Shown here in pieces: positions 34,484-43,123 of a stretch of 64,000 nucleotides of DNA. The notes under the pieces are model-generated. The model was not told the DNA's origin. It ran no database searches and saw nothing but the letters and a program-made list of their open reading frames with translations. A program made the position numbers and the translations under genes. Origin of the DNA: JAFKKS01 sp039808325 (GTDB lineage: Bacteria > Pseudomonadota > Alphaproteobacteria > Rhizobiales > Xanthobacteraceae); NCBI GenBank assembly GCA_039808325.1, contig JBDHSU010000006.1, positions 7,818 to 71,817 of the forward strand, written 5' to 3'. How positions within the stretch are numbered: position 1 is the stretch's first letter; each line of letters opens with the position of its first letter.

Positions 34484-35386
34484 TCAACGCTGATGCGGAT
34501 GCGTCTCGTACCAGTGCCGGGCGATGTCAAGGCGGCGACACACCCAGACATCGCGATGCTTGGCCACGTGATCGAGGAAGCGCGCCAAGCCGGCCGCGCG
34601 GCCGGGATGGCCCGTCAGGCGCAAGTGCAAGCCGACCGACATCATCTTCGGTTGCGTCGCGCCTTCGCCGTAGAGGACGTCGAAGGTGTCGCGCAGATAC
34701 GCGAAAAAATCATCGCCCGTCGCCATCGCGCCGCGGCTCAGTTTTCCGTCGTTGGTCGCAAGGCTGTAGGGAATGACGAGATGCGATTTGCCGCCGACAT
34801 CGACCCAGTAGGGAAGCTCGTCGTTATAGGCGTCGGAGTCGTAGAGGAAGCCGCCATGCTCGACCAGCAGGCGGCGCGTGTGGATCGTCGGCGCGTAGCG
34901 GCAGTACCAGCCGGCGGGGCGCTCCCCCATGTGCTTGGCGAGAGAGACCACGGCGGCGCCAATCTCCGCCGCCTCCTCCAGCTCCGACAAGGTCTGATGG
35001 CGCACCCAGCGGCGGCCGTGGCTGCACACGTCGTAGCCCGCCTCGCGGACTGCTTGCACCACCGCCGGGTTGCGGTCGAAGGCGACGGCGCAGGCGAACA
35101 CCGTCGCCGCCATCTCCCGCTCGCGCAGCATCCGCAGCACACGCCAGATACCGACGCGACTTCCATATTCGAACATCGATTCCGCGCCGAGATCGCGACC
35201 GGAGAACGAGCCCGAACCGCCCTCGGTCAGGCCGGACTCGGTTGCTGCGTCCCCATCCGGGATCGAGGGCTCCGAGCCCTCCTCGTAGTTGAGTACGATG
35301 TTGAGCGCGAGACGCGCCCCGCCCGGCCAGCGCGGATCGGGAGGAACAGGACCATAGCCGACGAAGTCGCGTGAAGGACCGCTCAT
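34484..35386 (-). CDS. puuE: PuuE-type allantoinase (polysaccharide-deacetylase fold)
   Basis: A 300-residue NodB-homology protein matching the PuuE allantoinase group from the start (RDFVGYGPVPPDPRWPGGAR, then LNYEEGSE, GAESMFEYGSRVGIWR and CSHGRRWV). PuuE enzymes open the allantoin ring without the usual binuclear amidohydrolase fold. It overlaps the ureidoglycolate lyase gene by ATGA, which strongly supports a ureide pathway. Related proteins of this family can be cytosine or other cyclic-amide hydrolases, so the exact substrate is open. Confidence 0.82.
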   Translation of the reverse strand: MSGPSRDFVGYGPVPPDPRWPGGARLALNIVLNYEEGSEPSIPDGDAATESGLTEGGSGSFSGRDLGAESMFEYGSRVGIWRVLRMLREREMAATVFACAVAFDRNPAVVQAVREAGYDVCSHGRRWVRHQTLSELEEAAEIGAAVVSLAKHMGERPAGWYCRYAPTIHTRRLLVEHGGFLYDSDAYNDELPYWVDVGGKSHLVIPYSLATNDGKLSRGAMATGDDFFAYLRDTFDVLYGEGATQPKMMSVGLHLRLTGHPGRAAGLARFLDHVAKHRDVWVCRRLDIARHWYETHPHQR

Positions 35387-35907
35387 TGCACACTCGCTAT
35401 CGGAAGCGCCGTATCGATCGGAATCGCCGGCGCGATCTCGGCGACGATGAAATCGTCGGGCCGATCGGTAAGTCCCATAAGAACCAGCACATCGTTCGCC
35501 CGATCAAGGGCGGTGAATGCGAAATGCCAGATATTGGGACGGTAGATCACACCCTGCCCCGGCTGCGTCACGAACGCCTTGAGGCTGGCGATGTCCGGCT
35601 CGCCCCGAGCGTTCGGCATCGCCACAACCGCGAGACAACGGCCGGGAAGAAGCGGAACGAATGTCTGCGGAGAATGCGGGTGGCGCTCCATCTTGTCGAC
35701 CGTGACGGCGCCTTGCGGATGCCGGCCGATGCGGTTGATCCACATCATCGGTTTCGCCGACGGCTCGGTATAAGCGTAGGCGCCCGGAACATCGTAACGC
35801 TTCTCGCTTCCAAGATGCTGCACGAGCTCGCCGTAAGGCGCGAAGGCGCGCGCCGTCAAAGGCTGCGGGCTGACCGAGAGCCCGCGTAAATCGTTATGCG
35901 AACCCAT
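35383..35907 (-). CDS. allA: Ureidoglycolate lyase (AllA family)
   Basis: A 174-residue cupin-like protein: PLTARAFAPYGELVQ at the start, then ERHPHSPQTFVPL (His pair) and YRPNIWHFAFTALD, all typical of ureidoglycolate lyase, which releases glyoxylate and urea from ureidoglycolate. Its ATG at 35907 shares one base with the TGA of the TRAP permease gene, and its stop overlaps the PuuE start. The same frame is open far upstream, but only as antisense-like noise over the TRAP genes. Confidence 0.85.
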   Translation of the reverse strand: MGSHNDLRGLSVSPQPLTARAFAPYGELVQHLGSEKRYDVPGAYAYTEPSAKPMMWINRIGRHPQGAVTVDKMERHPHSPQTFVPLLPGRCLAVVAMPNARGEPDIASLKAFVTQPGQGVIYRPNIWHFAFTALDRANDVLVLMGLTDRPDDFIVAEIAPAIPIDTALPIASVQ

Positions 35908-37199
35908 CAGAACAGCTTTCCCGGAAGCCAGAGCGCGAGGCCAGGAAAGTAGATGAGGATTGCCACGAAAATCAGCATCGCAACGACGAAGGGCACGACG
36001 CCGATAAACACGTCGTTGATGTTGCCTTTCGTGATCCGGATGTTCTGCACGACGTAAAGGTTGAGGCCAACCGGCGGCGTGATGAGCGCGAGCTCCATCA
36101 TCAGCGTCATAAAGATCCCGAACCAAAGCGAATCGAATCCGAGGCTGACGACAAGCGGAACGACGATGCCGACCGTCGTCACCATCATCGCGATCGCTTC
36201 CAGGAAGCAACCGAGGATCAGATAGAAGAGGACGAGCACCCAGATCGTCACCATCGGCGACCAGTGCAGATCGCGGATGTAGGTCGAGATCTGTTGCGGC
36301 AGCCCGCTCAGGCTGAGTGCAAAATTCAACGCGAAGGCGGCAGTGATAACAAGAATGACCATCGCCGTCGTGCGTACGGAGGAGAGGAACGCCTCGTGCA
36401 GCATGCGTACCGACAGCGTGCCGTTTGCCGCCGCAATGGCCAGCGCACCGACGATGCCGATCGCAGCCGCTTCGGTCGGCGTCGCCCAGCCGAGATAGAT
36501 GCTCCCCATGACGAGCAGGAAAATGAAGAGAACCGGCAAGACATTGATCAGGAGACGGAGACGCGCGACCAGCGCCGGCGTCGGCTCCTTGCGTTCGCTC
36601 GCGCCGCCGCGCCAGATCGACATCACGACGATCATTAGCGACATCGTCAGCGCCAGCAGGATGCCCGGGATGATGCCGGCGGCGAAAAGCTTGCCGACCG
36701 AGACATTGGTCAGCGCACCGTAGACGATCATATTGATGCTCGGCGGGATCAGAATGCCCAGCGTGCCGCCCGCCGCAATCGAGCCCAGCACCATGCGATC
36801 GTTGTAACCAAGGGTCTTCAGGGTCGGCTGCGCCACCGTCCCGATCGTCGCCGCGGTCGCGACACTCGATCCCGAGGTCGCGGCAAACAGCGCGCAGGTG
36901 AGGATGTTCGTGTGAAGCAGTCCGCCGGGAAGCCAGTTCATCCACACGGCAAGCGCGCGGTACATCCGGTCGGCAACGCCGCTGCGCGTCAATAGCTCGC
37001 CCAACAAGATGAACAGCGGAATCGCCACCAGCAGGAACTCGTTCATCGTGTTCCAGGTGATGTTCCCAACCATCGACGGCAGAACGCCCATGGTGAGCGC
37101 ATCGCTGACATAGGCGGTCAGGAAAATCGCGCTCGCGACATGCAGGCCGGCAAAAAGGAAAAACAGGAGGCCGGCAAAGAAAAGGATGCCCAACATCAT
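35907..37199 (-). CDS. TRAP transporter large permease (DctM-like)
   Basis: A 430-residue membrane protein with about 12-13 helices. DctM markers are IPLFILLGELLTRSG, AATSGSSVATAATIGTVAQP and the repeated GLIPPS-like LIPPSINMIVYG. Together with DctQ and DctP it imports carboxylate-type ligands using a sodium gradient. It is coupled to DctQ by an ATGA overlap and to ureidoglycolate lyase at its 3' end. Context suggests a ureide, such as allantoin or allantoate, or a derived acid as ligand. Confidence 0.9.
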   Translation of the reverse strand: MMLGILFFAGLLFFLFAGLHVASAIFLTAYVSDALTMGVLPSMVGNITWNTMNEFLLVAIPLFILLGELLTRSGVADRMYRALAVWMNWLPGGLLHTNILTCALFAATSGSSVATAATIGTVAQPTLKTLGYNDRMVLGSIAAGGTLGILIPPSINMIVYGALTNVSVGKLFAAGIIPGILLALTMSLMIVVMSIWRGGASERKEPTPALVARLRLLINVLPVLFIFLLVMGSIYLGWATPTEAAAIGIVGALAIAAANGTLSVRMLHEAFLSSVRTTAMVILVITAAFALNFALSLSGLPQQISTYIRDLHWSPMVTIWVLVLFYLILGCFLEAIAMMVTTVGIVVPLVVSLGFDSLWFGIFMTLMMELALITPPVGLNLYVVQNIRITKGNINDVFIGVVPFVVAMLIFVAILIYFPGLALWLPGKLF

Positions 37200-37810
37200 G
37201 AGTGAGCACCCTTTTCATCTTTGGCCGACAATCCCATGCGGAAGCGGGCGGCCTGCAATTCCTGTTCGACCTCCTGATCGATTTCCGGCACGCCGAGACG
37301 CTCACCAATGCCGAGCCAATCGCGCCGCATAATCGCGACAAGCGCATAGAGCATCTGAAATGCCAAAACGGCGCAAAACCAAAACAGCGCGGCAGCCCAG
37401 ATGCCTTGCGGCACGACAAGCGGCGTGCGCAACGGACTCGTGGCCAACGCCCCCATGCCGAAAGACGTCATCGCCACATTCAGAGAGCGGAAAGCGATCG
37501 TCCACGCCATGAAACTGAGCGCGGCCAAGGCAATGACGTCGAATATCGCGCGTAGCGGCAAGGGAAGAAGCCGTGTCACCACGTCGATCCGCACATGCGC
37601 CCGGTCGAAAGCGGCTTGCGCGAACCCAATCGTCGCGACGACGGCTAAACAATAGCCGCCGTACTCGTCAACGCCCTGAAACGAGATGCTGAAGAACTTC
37701 CGCAGCACGACGTTGACGACGATCCAGATTGCTAGCGCGAGGAGAGCCCAACCCGCCGCCAGAGACAGACCAAGGCTGACGGCTTTGAGGCGATGCTCAA
37801 GACGTTCCAT
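37196..37810 (-). CDS. TRAP transporter small permease (DctQ-like)
   Basis: A 204-residue protein with four predicted helices and the DctQ pattern DEYGGYCLAVVATIGFAQAA (about residues 44-63). It has a longer hydrophilic C-terminal tail (about 40 residues) than many DctQ proteins. It lies 42 bases after the binding-protein gene. Confidence 0.87.
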   Translation of the reverse strand: MERLEHRLKAVSLGLSLAAGWALLALAIWIVVNVVLRKFFSISFQGVDEYGGYCLAVVATIGFAQAAFDRAHVRIDVVTRLLPLPLRAIFDVIALAALSFMAWTIAFRSLNVAMTSFGMGALATSPLRTPLVVPQGIWAAALFWFCAVLAFQMLYALVAIMRRDWLGIGERLGVPEIDQEVEQELQAARFRMGLSAKDEKGAHS

Positions 37811-37852
37811 GGGCGATTTCCGAGGTGTTGGCGAACGCGGCGGACGCCGGCT

Positions 37853-38899
37853 TTACATCTTGACGCCGAGAAGCTTGCCGACGGTGTTCGCCCAATCCTC
37901 CTTGCACGTCGGCGCGACCTTCGTGCAATCGCTGAGCCAAAGCGGGATGACGTTCTCGGCCAGAATCTTCTTGATCCGTGCGCGATCGGCGTCCGTCGTC
38001 TCGACGAGGGTCATCTTGCCTTTCTTGCCGGCGCAAGGATCCTTGCCGGTATTGCAGTTGATGCCGTCCGTGTGCGTCTCGACCGCCATCTTCCAGAGCC
38101 GCGCCTCAAGCTCCTGCATGCTCTTGGCCAAGGCATCGCGCTGCGGCTGCGTGAGCTTGTCCCAAAAGTCCTTCCGGGCGACGTGCAGCACCACGCCGGC
38201 GCCGCCGACGGGCGTCACGTCCAGTGACTTGGTGGTCTCGAACCAGTCGTTGCTGTTGCCGTACTGGCTGCCGGTAATCGCGCAATCGACGATGCCCTGC
38301 ATCAGGCCCTGATAGACCTCCGGTCCCGCAAGGGTCACGGTGGCGCCGCCAAGCTGCTTCACCATCTCGGCCATAAGGCTGCCGCTGACGCGCACCTTCT
38401 GGCCGCGAAGATCTTCGAGTCCCTTCATGTCGTGCTTGCAGTAGAGAATCTGGAATGGATACGGCCATGCCGCGAGGAGTTTGCCTTTGAAGCGCGTCTC
38501 GAGATCGCGCTCGAGGATCGGGCGATAGGCATCCACAACCTTGTGCAGCTCATCGAAGTCGAAGGCGAGGCCCGGCAGATCGACGCCCATGAGGACGGGC
38601 GCTTCGCCGCCGACAAACGAAATCTGAAACGAGACGACATCGAAAGCGCCGCTTTGCAGCGTGCGCAGGGATTCGAAGCCCTTCAGGCCGATTTCGTCGA
38701 TGGTGCGAAACTGCGCCGCGAGCTTGCCGCCGGTGCTCGATTCCAGATTCTTCCAGAATGGCCGCTCGACCTCGCTCGACTGCGGCTGGTTGCCATACCA
38801 TCCGAGCGCCCGGAGCGTGACTTCAGCGGCGTTGGCCGAACCGCCGAACCCGGCCGTCAGCGCCAACGCGACCGCCGCCGATGCAAATGTCTTGATCAT
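37853..38899 (-). CDS. TRAP transporter periplasmic binding protein (DctP-like)
   Basis: A 348-residue binding protein with a Sec signal peptide (MIKTFASAAVALALTAGFGG, cleavage near ANA-A) and the DctP core, including GQKVRVSGSLMAEMVKQLG, which holds the ligand-contacting Arg. GAGGGGA precedes the ATG at 38899. Unusually, the C-terminal part has four Cys (NCNTGKDPC and SDCTKVAPTC), which could form two disulfides in the periplasm. It heads the six-gene operon DctP-Q-M, AllA, PuuE, asparaginase-like. Confidence 0.88.
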   Translation of the reverse strand: MIKTFASAAVALALTAGFGGSANAAEVTLRALGWYGNQPQSSEVERPFWKNLESSTGGKLAAQFRTIDEIGLKGFESLRTLQSGAFDVVSFQISFVGGEAPVLMGVDLPGLAFDFDELHKVVDAYRPILERDLETRFKGKLLAAWPYPFQILYCKHDMKGLEDLRGQKVRVSGSLMAEMVKQLGGATVTLAGPEVYQGLMQGIVDCAITGSQYGNSNDWFETTKSLDVTPVGGAGVVLHVARKDFWDKLTQPQRDALAKSMQELEARLWKMAVETHTDGINCNTGKDPCAGKKGKMTLVETTDADRARIKKILAENVIPLWLSDCTKVAPTCKEDWANTVGKLLGVKM

Positions 38900-38967
38900 C
38901 AATGTCCCCTCACGCCAAGCATGGATCAGCTTGCCCGGTGTAAACGATACGAAGGTGCGCGCGTTGG

Positions 38968-39010
38968 GCGCAATATAATGCAGTATGAAAAATATGCGCC
39001 ATCATATAAT
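38968..39010. promoter_or_regulatory. AT-rich divergent control region between TRAP operon and LysR gene
   Basis: An imperfect inverted repeat, GCGCAATAT (38968-38976) and ATATGCGC (38992-38999), flanks an A/T-rich centre. TATAAT occurs at 38974-38979 and again at 39005-39010. The second lies only 8 bases before the LysR ATG, so if it is a -10 box the LysR mRNA would be almost leaderless. The region is a probable LysR-type binding site. Confidence 0.4.
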
Positions 39011-39018
39011 ATTCGCTT

Positions 39019-39927
39019 ATGCTCAACCTTCGGCAGTTGGAAATCTTCCGCGCGGTGATGAGCCACCAAAGCACGGTCGGCGCCGCCCGTGATCTGCTGG
39101 TCTCGCAGCCGGCCGTCAGCAACGCGATCCGGCATCTCGAGGATCAGCTCGGCTTCGCGCTTTTCGACCGCACCGGAAACCGCCTGGTGCCGCGGGAGGA
39201 GGCACGCGTCCTCTATCGCGAGTCGGAAGCGATCTTCCTGCTGTCGCGTGCGCTCAATCAGACGGTCGGCGACCTCAAGGACAACCGGCGCGGCCGCGTG
39301 CGCGTCGTCGCCACGCCGCAGCTCGGCCACACCGTGGTGCCGGCGGCCGTCGAGGAATTCCTGCGTAAACGGCCCAAGGTGAAGGTCGTCATCGACATTG
39401 CTCAGTCCTACAACGTGGTGGAAAGCGTCGAGGTCGCGGCCGCCGATTTCGGCCTCGCCATCGCGCTCGAGAAGGAGTTGTCGCAAACCTTCGAGATGGT
39501 GCCGCTCGCGACGCTGCCCTTGGTCTGCGTCGTGCCGGCGCGGCATCCGCTCGCGAAGGCAAAGGTGATCCGGCCGAAAGACCTGCGGCATCAACCCCTG
39601 ATCGGCCTCGAAATGGGCAGCCGGCTGGGGCCGCTCATCCGGGACGCCTTTCGCGCCGAGGCGGTCGCCTATGCATCGACCGTTGAAGTGCGCTTTTCGG
39701 AAACGGCCTTCCGCCTGGTCGAAGCCGGCGCCGGCGTTACGGTCGTCGACGGCTTCACCGCCCGGCAGGCGGCCGTCCACGGCGCGAAATGCGCCGTGAT
39801 CCCTTTCAAGCCGACGTCGGCGGTGTCGGGCTGGGCGTTGCATCCCAAGTCCCGCCCGCTCTCGCGGATCGCCGCCGCGCTGTTGAAGACGATCCAATCT
39901 CACGCCGCCGCATTCAAGGGCGCGTGA
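39019..39927 (+). CDS. LysR-family transcriptional regulator of the TRAP/ureide operon
   Basis: A 302-residue LTTR: HTH in residues 1-60 (MLNLRQLEIFRAVMSHQSTV, then ARDLLVSQPAVSNAIRHLE), then an effector domain from about residue 90. No clear ribosome site precedes the ATG at 39019, consistent with a nearly leaderless transcript. It is divergent from the 38899-33458 operon, which it probably activates when a pathway intermediate is present. Confidence 0.87.
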   Translation: MLNLRQLEIFRAVMSHQSTVGAARDLLVSQPAVSNAIRHLEDQLGFALFDRTGNRLVPREEARVLYRESEAIFLLSRALNQTVGDLKDNRRGRVRVVATPQLGHTVVPAAVEEFLRKRPKVKVVIDIAQSYNVVESVEVAAADFGLAIALEKELSQTFEMVPLATLPLVCVVPARHPLAKAKVIRPKDLRHQPLIGLEMGSRLGPLIRDAFRAEAVAYASTVEVRFSETAFRLVEAGAGVTVVDGFTARQAAVHGAKCAVIPFKPTSAVSGWALHPKSRPLSRIAAALLKTIQSHAAAFKGA

Positions 39928-39950
39928 CGATCTCCCCGCGAAACGCGATC

Positions 39951-41180
39951 TCAGGCCTTGCGCGCCCGCACGAGCCCTTCCCGTACGGCGGCGATCGTCG
40001 CCTCGACATCGGCCTCGTTGTTGTACGCATGCAGCCCCATGCGGAGCTGACCACGGCGAATCGTATGCGCCACCTTGTTTTGCGTCAGGTGCTTCGACAG
40101 CGGCTCGATCACCGGATCGCTCGAAAAACCATGCCCGCCGGCGTCGAGTTGTCCGAGGGTGATGATATGGGACTGCTGCGGGCCGCTGCCCGGCACCGCC
40201 GGCTCAATCCCCGCGTCGGTGAGGCCGGCATGCAGCATGGAGGCAAGCGAGAGCACATGTTTCTCGATGGCCTGGCTGCCCAGGTCCAGCAACAGGCCGA
40301 TCGAGGCATCCGTGGCGTAGGCGCCGGCGAGATTGAAGCTGCCGACTTCGAAACGGCGGCTATCGGGCTGATAGACGTAATCGAAGCCGCCCATCGTCGA
40401 ATGGTCGTCGGTCTGCTGCACGACCGCGGGGCGCGACAGATAAGCCGGCGACAGACGATCGATCCATTGCGGCGAGACATAAAGAAAGCCGAACGCGTAA
40501 AGGCCGAGAAGTCCTTTTGACGTGGACGTGGCGAAAGCGTCGATCGGCTCCGCCGACAGGTCGTGATGAAGGATGCCGGCGGTCTGCACGCCGTCGACCA
40601 GGAACAGCGCATCACGCTTGCGGGATGCTTCGCCGAGACGCTGCAGATCGGTCCGATGGCCCGGCGCAAACGTCGCCGACGCCGCGGTGACGACGCGCGT
40701 GCGCGCGTCCATCGCCGCAATCATGCCGTCGATGTCGATCGCGCCGTTCGCAAGCGGCTGCACGACGCGCACCTCGATGCCGCGCTCGCGCTGGCGGAGC
40801 CACGGATACACGTTGTTCGGGTGTTCGGAGTCCGACGTCAGGACGACGTTGTCGCCCTCCTTCCACGGCATCGCCCAGGCAATGCTGTTCGTTCCATCGG
40901 AGACGTTGCGTGTCGCGGCGACGGTCCCCGGCGCGACGTTCATGAACTGCGCGAATTTTTCCCGCGCCGAGACGACGCGGACCTCATGCTGCGTGCGATT
41001 CGCCGAGGCCAAGGCCAGATGATCGAGGAAAGCGTCGATCGCGGCGCGGACGTCGTCGTGCAGGATCATCTTGTCGCAGATCGACATGTAGGTCTGCGAG
41101 CGTACGGCCGGAAAGCCGGCCCGAAACCGCTCGAAGGGGGACGCCGTCTTGGTCGCGCGGGTTTCAGCCTGGAGAGACAT
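39951..41180 (-). CDS. Class V PLP-dependent aminotransferase/desulfurase-fold enzyme (third copy)
   Basis: A 409-residue class V enzyme: AATRNVSDGTNS phosphate region, DSEHPNNVYPW, VDGVQTAG (PLP Asp) and the PLP lysine K222 in STSKGLLG. AGAAAG lies a few bases before the ATG. It ends the operon GntR, AapJ, AapQ, AapM, AapP, class V enzyme, with a 63-base gap after the ATPase gene. Like the pair at 9.7-12.2 kb, it accompanies a polar amino-acid importer. The actual reaction (lyase, racemase, transaminase) is open. Confidence 0.84.
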   Translation of the reverse strand: MSLQAETRATKTASPFERFRAGFPAVRSQTYMSICDKMILHDDVRAAIDAFLDHLALASANRTQHEVRVVSAREKFAQFMNVAPGTVAATRNVSDGTNSIAWAMPWKEGDNVVLTSDSEHPNNVYPWLRQRERGIEVRVVQPLANGAIDIDGMIAAMDARTRVVTAASATFAPGHRTDLQRLGEASRKRDALFLVDGVQTAGILHHDLSAEPIDAFATSTSKGLLGLYAFGFLYVSPQWIDRLSPAYLSRPAVVQQTDDHSTMGGFDYVYQPDSRRFEVGSFNLAGAYATDASIGLLLDLGSQAIEKHVLSLASMLHAGLTDAGIEPAVPGSGPQQSHIITLGQLDAGGHGFSSDPVIEPLSKHLTQNKVAHTIRRGQLRMGLHAYNNEADVEATIAAVREGLVRARKA

Positions 41181-41243
41181 CGTTTTTCTTTCTGTCGTCG
41201 GTGAGTGTGAGGGGTGGGCCGACCGAGCCGCCGGTCGGCGCGT

Positions 41244-42008
41244 TCAGTGGAGAATCTGACTGAGGAAGAGCCGGGTGCGTTCGCTGGCCGGATTTTCGAA
41301 GAATTGTTGCGGCGGCGCCGCCTCGACCACCTCGCCCGCATCCATGAAGACGACGAGATCGGCGACCTTGCGCGCGAAGCCCATTTCGTGCGTGACGCAG
41401 ATCATGGTCATGCCGGCTTCGGCAAGCTCGGTCATCACGTCGAGCACCTCATGGATCATTTCCGGGTCGAGTGCGGACGTCGGTTCGTCGAAGAGCATCA
41501 CCTGCGGGCGCAGCATCAGCGCGCGGGCGATGGCGACGCGCTGCTGCTGTCCGCCGGACAACTGGCCGGGAAATTTACGTGCCTGATCGGGGATGCGGAC
41601 GCGGCGGAGCAACTCTTCCGCCCGCTGCTCAGCCTCTTGCTGCGGCACGCCCTGCGCGAGCGTCGGCCCCAGCGTGAGATTGTCCATCACCGACAGGTGC
41701 GGGAAGAGATTGAAACTTTGAAACACCATCCCGACCTTGCGGCGAACGGCGTCGATGCGACGGATGTCCCCCGTCAATTCGACATTGTCGACGACGATAT
41801 CGCCTTCCTGGTGCTCCTCCAGGCGATTGATGCAGCGGATCACGGTCGACTTGCCGGAACCGGACGGGCCGCAGATGACGACTTTCTCACCGCGCCCGAC
41901 GGTGAGATTGATATCGCGCAAAACGTGGAAATCGTCGAACCATTTGTTGACGCCACGCAGCTCGACAATCGGTCCTTGCGCTGACGCGCTCGTTTCGACA
42001 CCCGGCAT
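41244..42008 (-). CDS. aapP: General L-amino-acid ABC transporter ATP-binding protein
   Basis: A 254-residue ATPase: Walker A GPSGSGKST at 47-55, signature LSGGQQQR and Walker B VMLFDEP. Together with the three upstream genes it has the gene order and sizes of the rhizobial AapJQMP importer, a broad polar amino-acid uptake system. The ATG at 42008 lies 3 bases from the AapM stop. Confidence 0.85.
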   Translation of the reverse strand: MPGVETSASAQGPIVELRGVNKWFDDFHVLRDINLTVGRGEKVVICGPSGSGKSTVIRCINRLEEHQEGDIVVDNVELTGDIRRIDAVRRKVGMVFQSFNLFPHLSVMDNLTLGPTLAQGVPQQEAEQRAEELLRRVRIPDQARKFPGQLSGGQQQRVAIARALMLRPQVMLFDEPTSALDPEMIHEVLDVMTELAEAGMTMICVTHEMGFARKVADLVVFMDAGEVVEAAPPQQFFENPASERTRLFLSQILH

Positions 42009-42011
42009 ATC

Positions 42012-43121
42012 TTAGCGCCCCACGGCAAGATCGCGCTCGACGCGTTCGCTGTATTTCGACATCGCGAAGCAGAGCACGAAATAGAGAATGAAAATGAAGA
42101 GATAGGCCTCGATGCTGTAGCGCACCCAGACCGGATCCTGGATCGCGGTCGAGGTCGCGCGCAGGACGTCGAACAGGCCGATGATGCCGACGAAGGTCGT
42201 GTTTTTGAAGGCGCGGATGATCTCGTTCATCATCGAGGGCAAAACGATGCGCATGACTTGCGGAAGGATGATGCGCGTCATCTTCTGCCAGTAGTTCAGC
42301 CCGACCGTGTCGGCCGCCTCGTACTGTCCGCGCGGGATGGCCTGCAGGCCGCCGCGAATGACCTCGGCGGCGTAAGCCGCGAAGAACAATGTCATGGCGA
42401 TCTGCGCGCGCAGGAATTTGTCGATGGTCACGCCCTCCGGCATGAACAGCGGGAACATCAGCGATGCCATGAACAGCACCGTGACGAGCGGCAGGCCGCG
42501 CACGATCTCGATGAAACCGACGCACAGCGCGCTGATCGCAGGCATCTTGGAGCGACGCCCCAGCGCGAGCAGGATTCCCGCCGGGATGCCGCCGACAACC
42601 GTTCCGACGAACATCACGAGAGTCAGCGGCAGCCCGCCCCATTCGTGCGTCCCGATGGGCCGCAGCCCGAATACACCGCCGAGCAGCAGCGCGAACACGG
42701 CCGCCGTGGCGACAAGCCACGCGACGCAAAGCCAGTACGACCACAGCCGCCGGATCGTCGATATCGCGGAGAGGCCGAGGACGATGACGATCACCAGGAC
42801 GCCCCGCCAGTGCTCCTCATACGGGAACGTGCCGAACAGCATCACGCGATACTTTTCCGGCACGATCGCCCAACAGGCGCCGGCAGCCGCGTGGCAATCG
42901 GCGGCGTTCTGGGTATACCAGACGGCATTCACGAACGCCCAGCGCACCAGCCTGGGAATGGTGACGAACAAAGCCCACAGCGCCAGGGCGGTCATCAACG
43001 CGCTGCCGGCGTTTTGGAAGAAGTTGTGGCGCAGCCAGCGGCTCCAACTGTCCGTGCGCCGCGGCGGCGGGCGCGCCGGCGCGTGTGTCGGCTTGGCGCT
43101 CGATATGCAGACGGGAGCCAT
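42012..43121 (-). CDS. aapM: General L-amino-acid ABC transporter permease
   Basis: A 369-residue permease with the long N-terminal part and periplasmic insert (NAADCHAAAGACWAIVPEKY, about residues 92-111) characteristic of AapM, then the conserved permease core with the EAA loop GGLQAIPRGQYEAADTVGL. The two Cys in the insert could be disulfide-bonded. It sits 2 bases from the AapQ stop. Confidence 0.87.
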   Translation of the reverse strand: MAPVCISSAKPTHAPARPPPRRTDSWSRWLRHNFFQNAGSALMTALALWALFVTIPRLVRWAFVNAVWYTQNAADCHAAAGACWAIVPEKYRVMLFGTFPYEEHWRGVLVIVIVLGLSAISTIRRLWSYWLCVAWLVATAAVFALLLGGVFGLRPIGTHEWGGLPLTLVMFVGTVVGGIPAGILLALGRRSKMPAISALCVGFIEIVRGLPLVTVLFMASLMFPLFMPEGVTIDKFLRAQIAMTLFFAAYAAEVIRGGLQAIPRGQYEAADTVGLNYWQKMTRIILPQVMRIVLPSMMNEIIRAFKNTTFVGIIGLFDVLRATSTAIQDPVWVRYSIEAYLFIFILYFVLCFAMSKYSERVERDLAVGR

Positions 43122-43123
43122 CG

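Noticed and set aside
35908..37419. Upstream extension of the ureidoglycolate lyase frame, giving a fused 678-residue product
   Set aside because: The extension runs over the DctM/DctQ genes in another frame, and the lyase has its own ATG overlapping the DctM stop.
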